Shown here piece by piece: positions 10,765-23,849 of a stretch of 64,000 bases of DNA; positions within the stretch are counted from its first letter, which is position 1, and the number at the start of each line of letters is the position of its first letter. Location of the stretch: positions 1-64,000 of the forward strand of contig JARGSG010000061.1 of NCBI GenBank assembly GCA_030374805.1, read 5' to 3'. The notes beneath the pieces are model-generated. The model was not told the origin of the DNA. It saw only the letters and a program-made list of their open reading frames with translations, and made no database searches. The position numbers and the translations under genes are program-made. This DNA is from Gracilaria gracilis (taxonomy: Eukaryota; Rhodophyta; Florideophyceae; Gracilariales; Gracilariaceae).

Positions 10765-12140
10765 CTAGAGATCATCTGGATCATGGTCGGGGAAGTCGGT
10801 GTGTAGTGGGGCCAGAGAGCGAAAATCTACATCGAGACGGCGTTTCTTACGATCGCGATACAACTTCTGTGTGGACCGGCGTTTATCCACGATGTTCGAT
10901 CCAATTGAATAAAGCCTTGTCTTATAATTCCGGTAGAACTCGCCATCTTCTGCACGAAATGGATGCCATTTTGCATGCATGTTGGTCAGGGCTACAGAAA
11001 ATTTAAAAAAAGTAGTCATAGTTGTCTTCCTTCCACCGATATTTACACGACACAACGGACCAAAGAGAACAACACCGTCCGAAATAGTTCTCCGCTATGA
11101 TGCAATCACTCGACACATCGTGGTTGTCACTGCGCTCCTGCGACGTCAGTACACTGTTTCGGGGCTGCTTCTTGAGATGAATTGCACGAAGCATTTCAAG
11201 AGCTCCCTGGTACCCTTTGTTCAAAACCACGGCCCAGCTGTCAGGATGTTTTTCGTGGTGCCTTCTTTCGTCTACAATATTCTTCTCATCATTGGTTTTT
11301 CTTAGTTTGTACATGTGAAAGTCAAGGTTCCGTACTAACAAATCAATGTCCGCAATTGAGCCTGGCATATGTGCAGTACAGTCTACAGCAAAAACATTTG
11401 GCAAGACATTCACTTCTACCTTGTATCCGTAAAGTTTATGCTTCCCACTGTAGTAAAGCTTCGCGTCCTGCAGATTTCCAGATGGCGGGTTCGTCTGCTG
11501 AAACGTTACATCAATAGCATAGAAAGGGTAAGTAAAATTTTTGAACTGCTTCCCCTTTTCATTGAGAAACTCAATTGTATACTTCTCTGTCAAATCTCCC
11601 ACAAATCGCTCATATGCATATGTAAATATCTCTTTTAGGAACGAAACCACCATTTTTTCGAAAGTGGGCCCTTTTATTCCGAACATTGTCTTTATGTAGT
11701 CTCACTGGCCAGCATGTTTCAGTACAGGCAAAATCATAAATAACATATCTTTAGCTCCATATTTGCATGGTTTACCACGTCCAACGTTCCAATGTGTGTT
11801 GATATGTCCTTCAAGTAAGCCAAAAAGTTTTTTGAGCTTGACACTTGTGAAATTCGTTATGCTTATTATGTTCTGGTTGGCACCGTTTTTGTAAAAGGAG
11901 TTGAACAACAAAGATGGCGAATCATCATCTACATTGGTATCTTCGTTCGTCACGGTATGTTTCGTAATTTTTGCTGTACGTTGAGCTGCTGCATGTCAGC
12001 CAGCATGCGGAGGGCTGTAGTTTCATCTTCTGACAAGGCTATGTATACTTGCAGTAAAACTAGGCTCTCAATGAGGGGTACTATAATCTCTAAGAAAGAT
12101 TGGGTGTCTTCCAAGAATGTTGAGTGTTTTCCTGGGATCT
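10765..12140 (-). pseudogene. DDE_Tnp_4/Harbinger-like transposase relic
   Basis: Read on the minus strand, three frames join into one transposase. The N-terminal part is about 12140-11960 (FLEIIVPLIESLVLLQ, ALRMLADMQQLNVQQK). After a shift at about 11953, the main part runs 11953-11003 and includes LKHAGQ, a stop, and IKGPTFEKMV. After a shift at an A run at about 11010, the C-terminus (FFKFSVALTNMHAKWHPFRA) runs to 10765. A plausible triad is Asp in YAIDVTF, Asp in GSIADID and Glu in AENYFGR, the layout of DDE_Tnp_4 nucleases. TGA at 11702-11704 lies where related transposases usually have Trp after HxGQ. I found no inverted repeats at the edges. Inactive element. Confidence 0.75.
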
Positions 12141-12249
12141 TTGCTTAATCTAATTTTAAATAATTATATTTGTAGTTTATGTAAAACTATTGGGTAGTTT
12201 CTCGGAGACCTTGTTCTCTTGTTAAACACTACCCTTGTTTCGGATACTG

Positions 12250-12775
12250 TCAAACAACTAGCGGTTATTCAAATAACTGAGAGAAAGCTCTATTGGAGGC
12301 CGATTCGTTGGCGATGCGCGCTCAGCGCCTCTGCCGCTGCCACCATCACGTGCCCGTACATACGGTACGCGCATTCGCCACGCGTCGCAATGCTGCCCCA
12401 CGCCCCCCATCGCGCGCATTGACCGGCTGTGGCGAACGGCGCCATGCGCATCTTTTGCAACGATGGATATGTCTCCATATGTCATGCGCAAATAACAGAT
12501 CGTCCACCAGCGGCAACCGTATGGCCTGCGCGTAGAACTCGTCCAGAATGCCCACCAGATACACGAAGCGCACACAATCGGCATGTTCGGAGTGCGCGGC
12601 CGCGCTAAGCGGCGACGGAGATGGCGGCGGGCGCTGCGCCGGCGCCGTGGTGCTGCAAGCGAGGAAGGCGCTTCGAAGCGCGACGCGCAGCGCGTGGCCA
12701 CAGCGCGCGTCCGACAAGTGCACAACCACCGCGTTGAGCACATGCAGCAAGCCATGCGTCGCCGCAAGTTAGCAT
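12250..12775 (-). other. GC island, coding-like, unrecognised
   Basis: The best frame is on the minus strand (12346-12750). It holds plausible protein such as HVLNAVVVHLSDARCGH and VRFVYLVGILDEFYAQAI, embedded in a Ser/Pro/Ala-rich context. Plus-strand frames are also open through GC bias. There is no domain match. It is probably a fragment of a GC-rich host gene. Confidence 0.3.
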
Positions 12776-12990
12776 TGCGCGCAGTCCTCAGCGCCGCGCC
12801 CTCGCTCTCCTATGTACACCATCCGAGTCCCGTCGCCTTCATCTCTCTCACCTTCTCCTCTCCCAATTTACTGCCGCACATTCCTCAACCACCACGATCC
12901 CTCTCCGCCCCAGACCAATTGAGTGCTCGGTATCTAGCGCTCTCCCACTTGCCTGTCACCTACGCTTAAGCAGAAGCAAAGACAACAAAT

Positions 12991-13569
12991 GGCAACTAGT
13001 GAGCATGGTACGTCTGACGCCAATTTAGCACAAAGCATGGAAGCAGTAGAGATTGACGATCCTGATGAGGGAGAACTAAAACGTTTAGATGGGCAAGCTA
13101 GATGCCAATCACGGACCCTGTGAGGGATTTCTTCGAATGCAATCAAGTCTTCTGTCACCGATTGAACCAAGTCTTTCGTACTGCAAGGAGCATTCTCCTG
13201 GATTATCTCACGAAGGGGTTGAAGATTCGTGCGATCTATATTTGCATTCTTTGCAACTCTGCATTCCGTATCGAGAGTCTCATGGAATGGAGTTACAAGA
13301 AAGTAACTCTAAAAGAACCAGGAGAACGCGTAGCTGCCTGCTACGCGCTGACCCGTCACACTAATGTGAGCCAGCGAGGGCTGTCAGTTCGAAATCGCCA
13401 TCTCCGCTCAAACGCTCGTCTCTCCACGCGAGCGGCTTGGCGCTGCTCAAAAGCAGCCGAGCGTCGCACGCTCTGTGCACGACACAGCCTGACCGCAGAG
13501 GACCCCCACCACGCGTGCGCGGGGACTGACGGCTTCCGTAGACACGTCTCGAGCCGGGGCAATTCCTAG
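12991..13569 (+). other. Short ORFs of unknown nature
   Basis: ATG 12991 opens a 43-codon acidic peptide (EAVEIDDPDEGELKRLDG) that ends at TGA near 13121. A second frame (13102-13569, 155 codons) overlaps it and begins with a plausible helical segment but ends in Arg/Ser/Ala-rich low complexity. Together they may be one frameshifted gene start. No family was recognised. Confidence 0.3.
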
Positions 13570-13915
13570 TGCTTGAACGCGACCACATGGCTTTCGTACG
13601 TTAGTCAGTGCACGAGAAAGCCAATGCCACATGCCAACGTCTCTTGTACGAATCCGCTCAGACTGTCGTTAAAACGTCGACGTCTGGACTGCAAGCCAAA
13701 TTGCAAACTGAACGATCACATGCGTAGTAGAGTTTAGGGTAGGAACAAAAACAGAAGTACGGTTGAACATCAATGCTGCTCAAGTCGTTGGAGCTATTGT
13801 GTTGCAAATAAAATGGTCCTTGGCATCAAAATCTTTCTTCACTACAACCAAAAACCCACTTGCAAGAGAAACCATTTTGTCTCCTTTTCGTAGAACTCTC
13901 TACATCGTTTCTGCA

Positions 13916-14536
13916 ATGGGAATACATATGGCGGATAATTTAAAAAGCACGTTAGATGAGAAGAAGAAACGCATGGTGCCGGATGCTGAAGCCATAAGCT
14001 GGGAAACGGAATACGTTCTCTACCGAGCAATGTTAACTTCATCTTTAGTTGGGACTGGGGAATACCGCCAAAATCCTGTTACTGCCGGGATTGTGTTTGC
14101 TACATGGCTACATGACAAGCAATTGGGACGTGATTCGGAAAGGTATGCAAGGTCCGTGAAGGACTTGATGAACTTCGTTGAAGATGTACAGCTAAGCTGT
14201 GGGTTCCAAAATGAGGACGCATTCAAAGGGCTTATTCTGTTTCGCTGCGTGATTCGGAATGAGTCCATTTTCTGGCTAGAATCGCAGAACAGAAAGTTTG
14301 GGCTGGATACTAAAAGGCAATATCTCCATCTCATCAATCTATGGAAGCGAAGGGATTCACAAAGTGCAACTCACAACAACTTTTATAAGAGCATATTTCT
14401 CGAACACTTAAGATATACCTTACTATCCAGAAAGCCTTTTACAGCACTTTCTCAAGTTGAAGCGCTTACCCGAAGGGGTTGCAAATCTCGTTTCGTTCCA
14501 ACGCAGGCGCAATGGGATAAGGAGAACAAATTGTAG
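13916..14536 (+). CDS. Uncharacterised 206-aa helical protein
   Basis: The ORF is uninterrupted from 13763, but the first codon there is TTG. The first ATG is 13916 and a second at 13928 starts MADNLKS. The protein is mainly alpha-helical, polar and without signal peptide, membrane segment or low complexity. It contains dense charged residues (DKQLGRDSERYARSVKD, FWLESQNRKFGLD) and a Lys-rich C-terminus. I do not recognise the family. Its clean frame contrasts with the decayed genes around it, so it is probably a real gene or a recent mobile-element protein. Confidence 0.6.
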   Translation: MGIHMADNLKSTLDEKKKRMVPDAEAISWETEYVLYRAMLTSSLVGTGEYRQNPVTAGIVFATWLHDKQLGRDSERYARSVKDLMNFVEDVQLSCGFQNEDAFKGLILFRCVIRNESIFWLESQNRKFGLDTKRQYLHLINLWKRRDSQSATHNNFYKSIFLEHLRYTLLSRKPFTALSQVEALTRRGCKSRFVPTQAQWDKENKL

Positions 14537-14631
14537 AATAAAGCAAAGCACAAGCGTGCCCTGTCATCCGTACTCCGGCTTAGGTGTACAAATGTCAACG
14601 CTGCTTGCTTGCATCGAGTACGTTTGTCACC

Positions 14632-15764
14632 ATGCGCGTCGGCTTGTTGTTTCTGCTAGTCGTGGCGCTTGTACACGCGCGGACGCCGAGCGTAAGGGCA
14701 TCAATCGAAACTTCGATGAACCCATCAGAATCGAATACTCCGAGCGCGAGCCGAGGTCCGATTGCCAGCCTATCGGGTACAACGGTTCTGTTGATATCCT
14801 CCGCTCCGAACCCCTCGCCGTTTCCGAATGAGCCAGATTTGGTTGCGCCTTCGCATGTAATGGAAATGATATCAGAAGCGCCGAGTGCGACTTTGTTATT
14901 CTCAGAGACACCATTTGTGTTGTCGGGAATCCCGACCGACTCGGTGGGTATGAGCACTCTTATGCCGAGTGCGAGTACACTCGTATCACCGAGAGCGTCG
15001 GCTACAGCTGTTACATTGATTTCATCCAGTCCGGCATCTTCACCTTTGGTGAGTAGGAAAGACGAGACAATGACTGAACCGTCAAATGGACAGAATGCAA
15101 TGGATACAATATCACAAGAAGCAAGCTATGCCACAGCGACACTGTTGTGTTTTCGGTGAGTCCGGTGGATGACACGGATGTGCCTTCTTCTATTCCGAGT
15201 GTGGACATTTCTATGAGTGGGACAATGAACATTACGGATACTGCGTTGAGTGTCTCTGCGACGCCCTTCGCAAGTAAAAGTGATTTGGTGACGCCGTCAG
15301 ATGTGGTGAAAGCGAGTCCAGATGAACCGAGCACAACTGGGCTCTTGTCTGAGATGCCGTCTACATCGTTAACAAGGCCATCGGAATCGTTGGATATGGA
15401 TATGAGCGCACTTACCCCGATTGCAAGCCAACTCCCAATCGCTGTTGCACCATAATAAGTGGCTCCGACAGCATCCTCTCTCCCTACTGCGTCGCTGTCA
15501 CCGTCAGTGAGCAAGAGGGATTTGGTGGTGCATTCTGATGTAATGGAAATGATGTCGGAAGCACCGGGCACAACTGTGTTAATCTCTGAATCTCCTTCAG
15601 CATCACCACCAAACCGCATGGACTCATTGGAAACCGACAGTGCTGAACCAATTGCCATTGAACTGCCAATTCCCGTCGCATGGGAACAATGGTTCCCTCC
15701 GCATCCCCTATACGCATATCGTATTCCCAAACTACAAAAAAAACGATTCAACTTCAAATCTTAA
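14632..15764 (+). pseudogene. Secreted Ser/Thr-rich repeat protein, broken
   Basis: ATG 14632 (MRVGLLFLLVVALVHA) begins a classic signal peptide. The mature part is rich in Ser, Thr, Pro, Met and Ala and built from imperfect repeats of about 100 residues, each with a VMEMISEAP-like block, a LFSETP/ISESPS block and a SVGMS/SLDMDMSAL block. At about 15147 the frame moves from +1 to +3. Then TAATAA at 15453-15458 interrupts while the same repeat frame continues to 15764. The composition fits a wall or mucilage glycoprotein with O-glycosylation, but that is inference. The signal peptide and repeat logic are clear, and the breaks make it a likely pseudogene or a stretch with sequence errors. Confidence 0.65.
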
Positions 15765-15829
15765 ACAGTTAACAGCAACTGGTAACTTTCACTCTCTGAC
15801 TCATATGCATTCATATGCAGATTGACGTG

Positions 15830-16380
15830 TTCTTGTATTTAAACATATCCATACTGCAGATGCGTTTCTTAGAGCGAATGCATTGTGAGACGTTGGAAAA
15901 CTTGGCGGTAAGCCTTGTCCTCCTTAGCTTGGCGTTGATGTAGAGAGTAGAGAGCAAAAAGTGCTCTCGTAAACACTAAAAGTAGTTGAATAAACCGGTG
16001 CCACCTAATTTACATTATCACTGACAGCTTTTTGGACAATTTGACTTCATTTCTAGTGAATAATTAGAGAGGCACAACCAACGGACGAACATTGTCTTTC
16101 AAGTAATGGAAAAGAATCAAGGTTGCGATTCTTCGCCTCTGACTTCACATCCTGACACAGGAGCATTGTTTCAATACTTGTGTAGCTCATATTGTACGGA
16201 GGTCGAAGGGTAAGAGGGCTGACCTTTTCCTCAAGGTTTGCATTTTCGAATACCAAAAGGTGGTGGCCTAGATGCCATCAGGATCTACCAACGGTATCTA
16301 TAGATGGGAAAACGGGATGAGATGCATCATCTGCGAAACCAAACTCCTTCCTAATTCACTGCGCAGAAAATATTGAATTT
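15830..16380. other. Non-coding gap
   Basis: No supported ORF or repeat. The stretch is AT-rich, and a short minus-strand ORF at 16053-16256 is not convincing. Confidence 0.5.
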
Positions 16381-16386
16381 GCACGG

Positions 16387-16905
16387 ATGCTAGTTCTATT
16401 AGGAATCGTCGATTCACCTGCCTCTGTAGGTCATGCTGCAATAAGACAAGACAACACGTTGGAAGCCGTTCCGAATAAATCTGGTGAACATGCTAGGCTT
16501 TGTGCTCCACAACTTCACTGCGTCTCCCTCGACGCTTACATTTCGTCCACTTCGTTCTGCTTGCCGCAAGATCTTTGGGAAGTGGATCACTTTGCGAAAT
16601 ATTTTGCAATCCAAAACCAGTTTGTGTACAATAGGTCTCCAATGTTGTTAAGCAACACTTGGGTAGTTTGTTCATTTTTGCGAGAAGAGGACGCAAGTTT
16701 GCAATTGTGTAGAAAATACGTAGCAAGCCAGTAACTGTGCACAAAAGAAGATGAATACAACAAAGACAAAGCATTTGCAGAAATGACCAACGAAGAATGG
16801 TAGAGGGTAGTAAATGCGTATGACAGAATAGCAAAGAGAACTCGTGATCTTACACTCGGTCGGTGGAAAACTGAGTCCCAAAAGCCGCCTTTTCGGTTGG
16901 GGTAA
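16387..16905 (+). pseudogene. Unrecognised coding-like fragment
   Basis: ORF 16387-16734 (115 codons) is followed, after a stop and shift, by a clear protein-like segment at about 16738-16900: CTKEDEYNKDKAFAEMTNEEW, TAG, then RVVNAYDRIAKRTRDL. The TAG after EEW is in frame. Charged helical composition suggests a real gene piece. The family is unknown. Confidence 0.3.
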
Positions 16906-17402
16906 ATTGTTTGCAGACATGTAATGCGCAAAGACCGAGTCGTAACCTATGAAGTACAATCATTTGCAATTTATTTCTCAGAGGTGTGCATTTACAGTAT
17001 CTGTAACAATTGAATTGAAATGTCAACGTGGAAGGGTTGACATCAACACTAATTGCAACCATTGTTGTTAAAGTCAACAACTACAAGTCCATCTAGTTTA
17101 TTGATAGAAAAGTATATGTATTTCCTAAGTCCCGCAATAACTACGTTATCTCCGCATAACAGCGTGAAAGCTCTAATGGCCAGCACTTTTTGGAAATCGT
17201 GTTCAGAACCAAACTCCGTCTGTCTCAAGGCGACCATTATATTCACGCATTCAGCCGTTTCACAAGGACTACCTACAAGTTTCAGAGACCTATAAAGTAT
17301 ACTACGAGGTCTGAAGAAATCGCAACGGACGAGCAATCTGCTTTGTACACGGCGGACCTGGGGGCGGCACCGTTTCTGCACACCGTGGTATTTTTTTTCC
17401 AA
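16850..17402 (-). other. Hypothetical minus-strand ORF pair
   Basis: ORF 17049-17402 (117 codons) and, in another frame, 16850-17080 read as plausible protein (AFTLLCGDNVVIAGLRKYIY, NKLDGLVVVDFNNNGC). They might be one frameshifted gene. No domain was recognised, and overlap with the plus-strand fragment means at most one of the two is real over 16850-16905. Confidence 0.25.
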
Positions 17403-17513
17403 GAGGTAAGCATTGTGCTATATTCAATCTGTATCAGTTTTCCTTCTCTGCGTTTCTTAAGTTATGTGTCCTTATGAAGTACAATAAATCTGGTTCTAAG
17501 CCTCCCCGTGAAT

Positions 17514-18300
<787 letters not shown>

Positions 18301-18800
18301 TGTACCTACATATGGAAGGAAGCCACATGAGATCATTTCGCTCGCGCGCGCTGCGTGTTCCCGCGCGCGGTACTGTAAAGCTGCACTGCATGCGCGCCAA
18401 TTGCTGCCGTGCGCCGCGCGTGCGCGCTTCCCGCCGTGACGGCGCGCCCACCGCCACCACCGCGCGCGCGGGCCAACCACTACCGCCGCATGATTGCGTT
18501 TCGCGCACTAACGCGCGCGTCACCGCGCGCGTCCACGGCCGCCCGACAAGCTGCCCGACGCGCGCGCGCCGCGTCGCTCCCGCGCTGCTGCGGCGCGTGT
18601 GCGCTGCTCAACGCACGCGTGCTGCTCAACGCATGCGCGCGCGCTACAGAACAACGCACGCGTGCACGCGAAATTAATTACTAATACTTTTGCTTCACAC
18701 AAGTTACCTTGTACTACCGCTGCGCACCCAGTCGTGGGCGGTGCGGCGGCGGCGCGGGCGGCACGGCGGCGGTGCGGGCGAGGCTGCGGCGGGGGCGTCA
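18301..18800. other. CG-rich low-complexity stretch
   Basis: Dense cgcgcg runs and Arg/Ala-rich frames open on both strands. No gene is supported. It leads into the GC minisatellite. Confidence 0.5.
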
Positions 18801-18805
18801 GCGCG

Positions 18806-19117
18806 CAGGTGGCGGCGCGCAGGTGGCGACGCGCAGGTGGCGACGCGCAGGTGGCGGCGCGCAGGTGGCGGCGCGCAGGTGGCGGCGCGCAGGTGGCGGC
18901 GCGCAGGTGGCGGCGCGCAGGTGGCGACGCGCAGTTGGCGGCGCGCAGGTGGCGGCGCGCAGGTGGCGGCGCGCAGGTGGCGACGCGCAGGTGGCGGCGC
19001 GCAGGAGGCGGCGCGCAGGTGGCGGCGCGCAGGTGGCGGCGCGCAGGAGGCGGCGCGCAGGTGGCGACGCGCAGGTGGCGGCGCGCAGATGGCGACGCGC
19101 AGGTGGCGACGCGAGAG
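18806..19117. repeat. GC-rich 14-bp minisatellite, array 1
   Basis: About 22 copies of caggtggcggcgcg, varying at one position (ggcg or gacg, gcagg or gcagt). Since 3 x 14 = 42, each frame gives a 14-residue Arg/Ala/Gly repeat. The long ORFs here, on both strands, are artefacts of the array. Confidence 0.95.
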
Positions 19118-19260
19118 AGAGGGAGAGGCAGCCGAAAGTGGCAGCGCGCGGGTGGCAGCGCGCGGGCGATTGTGCGTGCTTCATTTGGTTTGAAGTGCGC
19201 ACAGCGGCTGACAGAGAGTGTGCTTGTTCGCACACAAGAAAATTAAAAACCTTTCCAAGC
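19118..19260. repeat. Paralogous 3' flank of array 1
   Basis: The block after the array (gcgagagagagggagaggca, gccgaaagtggcagcgcgcg, ttgtgcgtgctt, then cgcacacaagaaaattaaa) is repeated after array 2 at about 20160-20290. Array and flank therefore duplicated as one module. Confidence 0.85.
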
Positions 19261-19786
19261 CGGATATTATCTGTTTACAGAGGCAATGCACAGATACTTT
19301 TGAGGAACCGAAAATTTTGTTTTCAAATGCACCATGCGCGCGCGAGCAAGCGATGCGTCGCGCTTCCTTTCCCCACCACCGCTGTCCCTTTGTACCAATG
19401 GTCCCTTCACGTGCATGCGCCAATCGGTGGCGCGTGCGGCGCACGTGGCAGCGCCAGTCCCCGCACTGCGCATCGCTTCCGCCCGCGCCCACGCCCACGC
19501 CCGCGCCCGCAGCTTGCGCTAGGCCGGTGGGCGAGCCATCGGCCGCAAGCGGTGCAAGCGCCGTGCAGCACAACAGAGAAGAGCAACCTTTTGTTTCAAA
19601 AAAGAGGCGCACACACAGCGCAGCGAGCGCAGCGAGCGCCGCAGCGGCGGCGCAGGGCGGGAGGCCGTGCTGGTCGGCGCGCTCTGCGCGGCGCGCGGCT
19701 GCAGGCAAAATGGCCCACGTACATATATGCGCACCTATGTCACTCGAGTGCACCCTCTGCTGCCCCGGCACCATATCGTAGCATTC
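19261..19786. other. Spacer between the two minisatellite modules
   Basis: The spacer contains a (gcccacgc)n-like simple run at about 19487-19515 and a gcgcagcgagc repeat at about 19617-19640. Frames are open by composition but no gene is supported. Confidence 0.5.
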
Positions 19787-20165
19787 AGGTGGCGGCGCGC
19801 AGGCGGCGGCGCGCAGGTGGCGACGCGCAGGCGGCGGCGCGCAGGTGGCGACGCGCAGGCGGCGGCGCGCAGGTGGCGACGCGCAGGCGGCGGCGCGCAG
19901 GTGGCGACGCGCAGGCGGTGGCGCGCAGGCGGCGGCGCGCAGGCGGCGGCGCGCAGGTGGTGGCGCGCAGGCGGCGGCGCGCAGGCGGTGGCGCGCAGGC
20001 GGCGGCGCGCAGGTGGTGGCGCGCAGGCGGCGGCGCGCAGGCGGCGGCGGTGCGCAGGTGGTGGCGCGCAGGCGGCGGCGCGCAGGCGGCGGCGGCGCGC
20101 AGGTGGCGGCGGCGCGCAGGTGGCGGCGGCATGCAGGTGGCGGCGGCGTGCAGGTGGCGGCGCGA
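19787..20165. repeat. GC-rich 14-bp minisatellite, array 2
   Basis: About 26 copies of caggcggcggcgcg, alternating with the caggtggcgacgcg type. The last copies grow to 17 bp by an added cgg/ggc triplet. It is related to array 1 at 18806, and it is followed by the same flank. Confidence 0.95.
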
Positions 20166-20300
20166 GAGAGAGAGTGGCAGCCGAAAGTGGCAGCGCGCGG
20201 GTGGCAGCACACGCGGGCGTTTGTGCGTGCGTCACTTGTTCAACTGCCGCCCGCCATGTGATGTGCGCTTCTTCGCACACAAGAGAATTAAATTCTATTT
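20166..20300. repeat. Paralogous 3' flank of array 2
   Basis: This is the second copy of the block described after array 1: gagagagagagtggcagccg, aaagtggcagcgcgcgggtg, tttgtgcgtgc, tcgcacacaagagaattaaa. It is slightly diverged, with an insertion of about 10 bp. Confidence 0.85.
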
Positions 20301-20358
20301 ATTTTAATCGGTCAAGCTTTGGGTCAGAAGGCTTTCTTGCCTTGCTGGCGTGAGACCA

Positions 20359-20406
20359 GGAACATGGAGCTTATCCATGTTCCCTCCTTGGGCTGCTTAG
20401 CCCAAG
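20359..20406. repeat. Two adjacent perfect hairpins
   Basis: Stem 1 is GGAACATGGA (20359-20368) with TCCATGTTCC (20374-20383) and a 5-nt loop. Stem 2 is CTTGGGCT (20387-20394) with AGCCCAAG (20399-20406) and a 4-nt loop. Only 3 nt separate them. They could be a structured RNA or DNA hairpins of an element end; no known RNA family is recognised. Confidence 0.85.
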
Positions 20407-20898
20407 TTCTCCCCGTTGTGCCAGCGCAAGCCATAGCCTGGGAGTGGTCGGGTGGGAGAAAGCAAAGCTAAACCCGAGAGCACGCGAGAAAAGAGTGAGA
20501 GCAGGTCACTCGCCGGTCCGAGGAGCTGGCGGCGGCGATGCCGCGCGACGGCGGTGGGCTCCACGGATCGGCGCTTGACCTACAAATAAATTCTTTTCCG
20601 CGTGCCTCGAAATCCTAAAAAAAATTAGATAAAGCACGCGGGCCTCGCGAGCGGCGCGCGGGCTAGAAGTGGGATCTGGAGGCGGACCAGCGTTAGAGAA
20701 GCTCGCATTGAAGGGAGAGCCCCGAGCAATTCCGTTCCTGGCACCAATGCCTAAACAACACGACTGCAGCTTTTCGTTTGTCGGTCTCACGACTAGTGTT
20801 CGTGTCGCAATGGATAAACTGGGACGTGATGATGTTGTACAGTAATTGCAAATGAGACGCTCAAGGCGGATATTACGGCTTCGTTTCCTTAGACGTGC

Positions 20899-21246
20899 GT
20901 TCGTCATCTTGAGCAGCGGGTGAAACAAGCAATCAGGTTATGCGCGGAGCATGACAGCGGCGTGAATACACTGGTTGTTTCTGGAGGTGTGGCTGCAAAC
21001 AAAGTAGTACGAACAAGGTTGCAGCAGTTACGTGAGAGTAGAGAGTGGGGCTGCGTGTTTCCTCGAATCTGGCTTTGTACTGATAATGGTGTAATGGTAG
21101 CATGGACGGGTATTGAACGTCTTCAAATGGGTATTGCAGACAACACTAGTAATCTGGACGTGCGGGCTCGATGGCATCTCGCTGGCCTAGTTCCACTCTC
21201 GGTACCGTTGCCCCCTGATGCATCTAAAGCAGCTGTACCAAAGTAA
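20899..21246 (+). pseudogene. TsaD/OSGEPL1 C-terminal fragment
   Basis: TsaD/Kae1/Qri7 proteins make N6-threonylcarbamoyladenosine at position 37 of ANN-decoding tRNAs. The reading frame carries the C-terminal signature: VNTLVVSGGVAANKVVRTRL followed by WLCTDNGVMVAWTGIERLQM. The SGGVAAN and CTDNGxM motifs are nearly invariant in the family, and the WTGIERL form fits the mitochondrial OSGEPL1/Qri7 branch. The N-terminal metal-binding HxxxH part is absent upstream, where the sequence is unrelated. About 110 residues survive with no internal stop and TAA at the end. It is a truncated piece, so no activity is expected. Confidence 0.82.
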
Positions 21247-21249
21247 ACG

Positions 21250-21710
21250 CGAAAAGCACGTACATGCTCAATTTCAAACTGTTTCAGACGGATATCAACA
21301 TGTGCTTGTACTTTATGAATGCTCACAAAGCACATGGAAACATGCGCTTTGCGCGATGAAGACAAGTTTTGAATACGTAATTGAACGTAACATGGTCATC
21401 TTCGCAGTAACAATTCGTTGGTAGTTGACGTTGAGAACATCTGTGAACTTCCCAACTGTTCTATGTTTAAGAAATGAAACTGTTCCTATCCAACCTGCTT
21501 CTGAACAAGTGTAGAGTAAATGAGTTTGAAGTTTCACCAGGCTGTACGATGTTGTCTTCTGTGCAGTATGCCGGTCATGAAGAGGAAATCTATCCAACAT
21601 GCTTTGTTCTATCGACGCAAATTTACGGTTTACCAAAAGAAACTGGATGGAAAAGCTACGAAAGACTTGCTCCAGCAGCATCGTCTGAACCGCTTCCCGT
21701 GAGCTAGATA
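21250..21710. other. Unassigned stretch
   Basis: Overlapping short ORFs occur on both strands (21474-21707 plus, 21313-21777 minus). Neither has a recognisable domain and the two overlap extensively. No gene is supported. Confidence 0.4.
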
Positions 21711-21711
21711 T

Positions 21712-23085
<1,374 letters not shown>

Positions 23086-23845
23086 ATGAGTCAACTTCCC
23101 CAATCGCTTTCCCTAGTCGCATTCGCCTTCTTCGCGCCGTCGCGGCTGCCCCCCGCTCCGCCTCAACCCGTCCACCGCCGCCACGCCGTCCCGGTCGCGG
23201 TATCGTCGCCCCCCGTCGTAACCGTGCGCGACTATGGCGCCGGCAACGTACGTTCCCTGCACAACGCGCTTCATCTGCTCGACGTCGACATTCAATACGA
23301 CACATCCGCAGACCATAATCGCTTCGCCTCCCGCCTCATCTTCCCGGGCATCGGCTCTTTCGGCGCCGCGATGCGTAACTTGCGCGAGCGCTGGTTTGAT
23401 CACGCTTTGCGCCAGTATATCTTGGATGATTGCCCGTTTCTTGGCATCTGTCTGGGTCTACACACTTTGTTTGAAGGCCCTGAAGAGAGTCCGAATCAGC
23501 CGGGACTTGCCGTGTTTCCGAGATTTGCGCGCTGCTTCAGAATGCCGAACGACCCTCAACACGCATTGACCGTGTCGCACAGTGGGGGGAATTCGGTCGG
23601 CGTGCAACGTCCGTTGTCCACATAGCACCAAGATCAAACGCGTTTCGACTTTGTTCACTCGTTCTGCGTCGGCATGGACGTGGCCGCCACAACGCCGCCC
23701 GACACCACGCTGGCGCTTGCAGAACATAGAAAACCGTTCGTGGCACAGAGGCAACATATATGCCACACAGTTTCATGCAGAGAAGTCTGGCGCCCACGAG
23801 CTTCTTGTTCTGCCTCACTTTGTACGGCCCACAAGCAAAGATTAG
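23086..23845 (+). pseudogene. HisH-type glutaminase domain of IGP synthase, decayed
   Basis: Eukaryotic imidazole-glycerol-phosphate synthase (HIS7/HISN4) fuses this glutaminase to a HisF cyclase for histidine and AICAR formation. Residues follow the family: VTVRDYGAGNVRSLHNAL, LIFPGIGSFGAAM, then the nucleophile elbow PFLGICLGLHTLFEG with the catalytic Cys at 23449-23451. The HSGGNSV block stands where the family has HIGWN, and DFVHSFCV and IYATQFHAEKSG carry the catalytic His. TAG at 23623-23625 interrupts in frame, and a 1-nt shift lies at about 23745. An Ala/Pro-rich N-terminus could be a transit peptide. The HisF half is absent downstream. Pseudogene piece with the Cys-His pair still visible. 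Confidence 0.87.
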
Positions 23846-23849
23846 TCGT

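Noticed and set aside
18806-20165. CRISPR array
   Set aside because: Units are contiguous 14-bp repeats without unique spacers, and no cas genes are present.
18700-20310. Long Arg/Ala/Gly ORFs on both strands (up to 532 codons)
   Set aside because: They are produced by a 14-bp GC-rich minisatellite that is open in all frames. No start context, domain or codon signal supports them.
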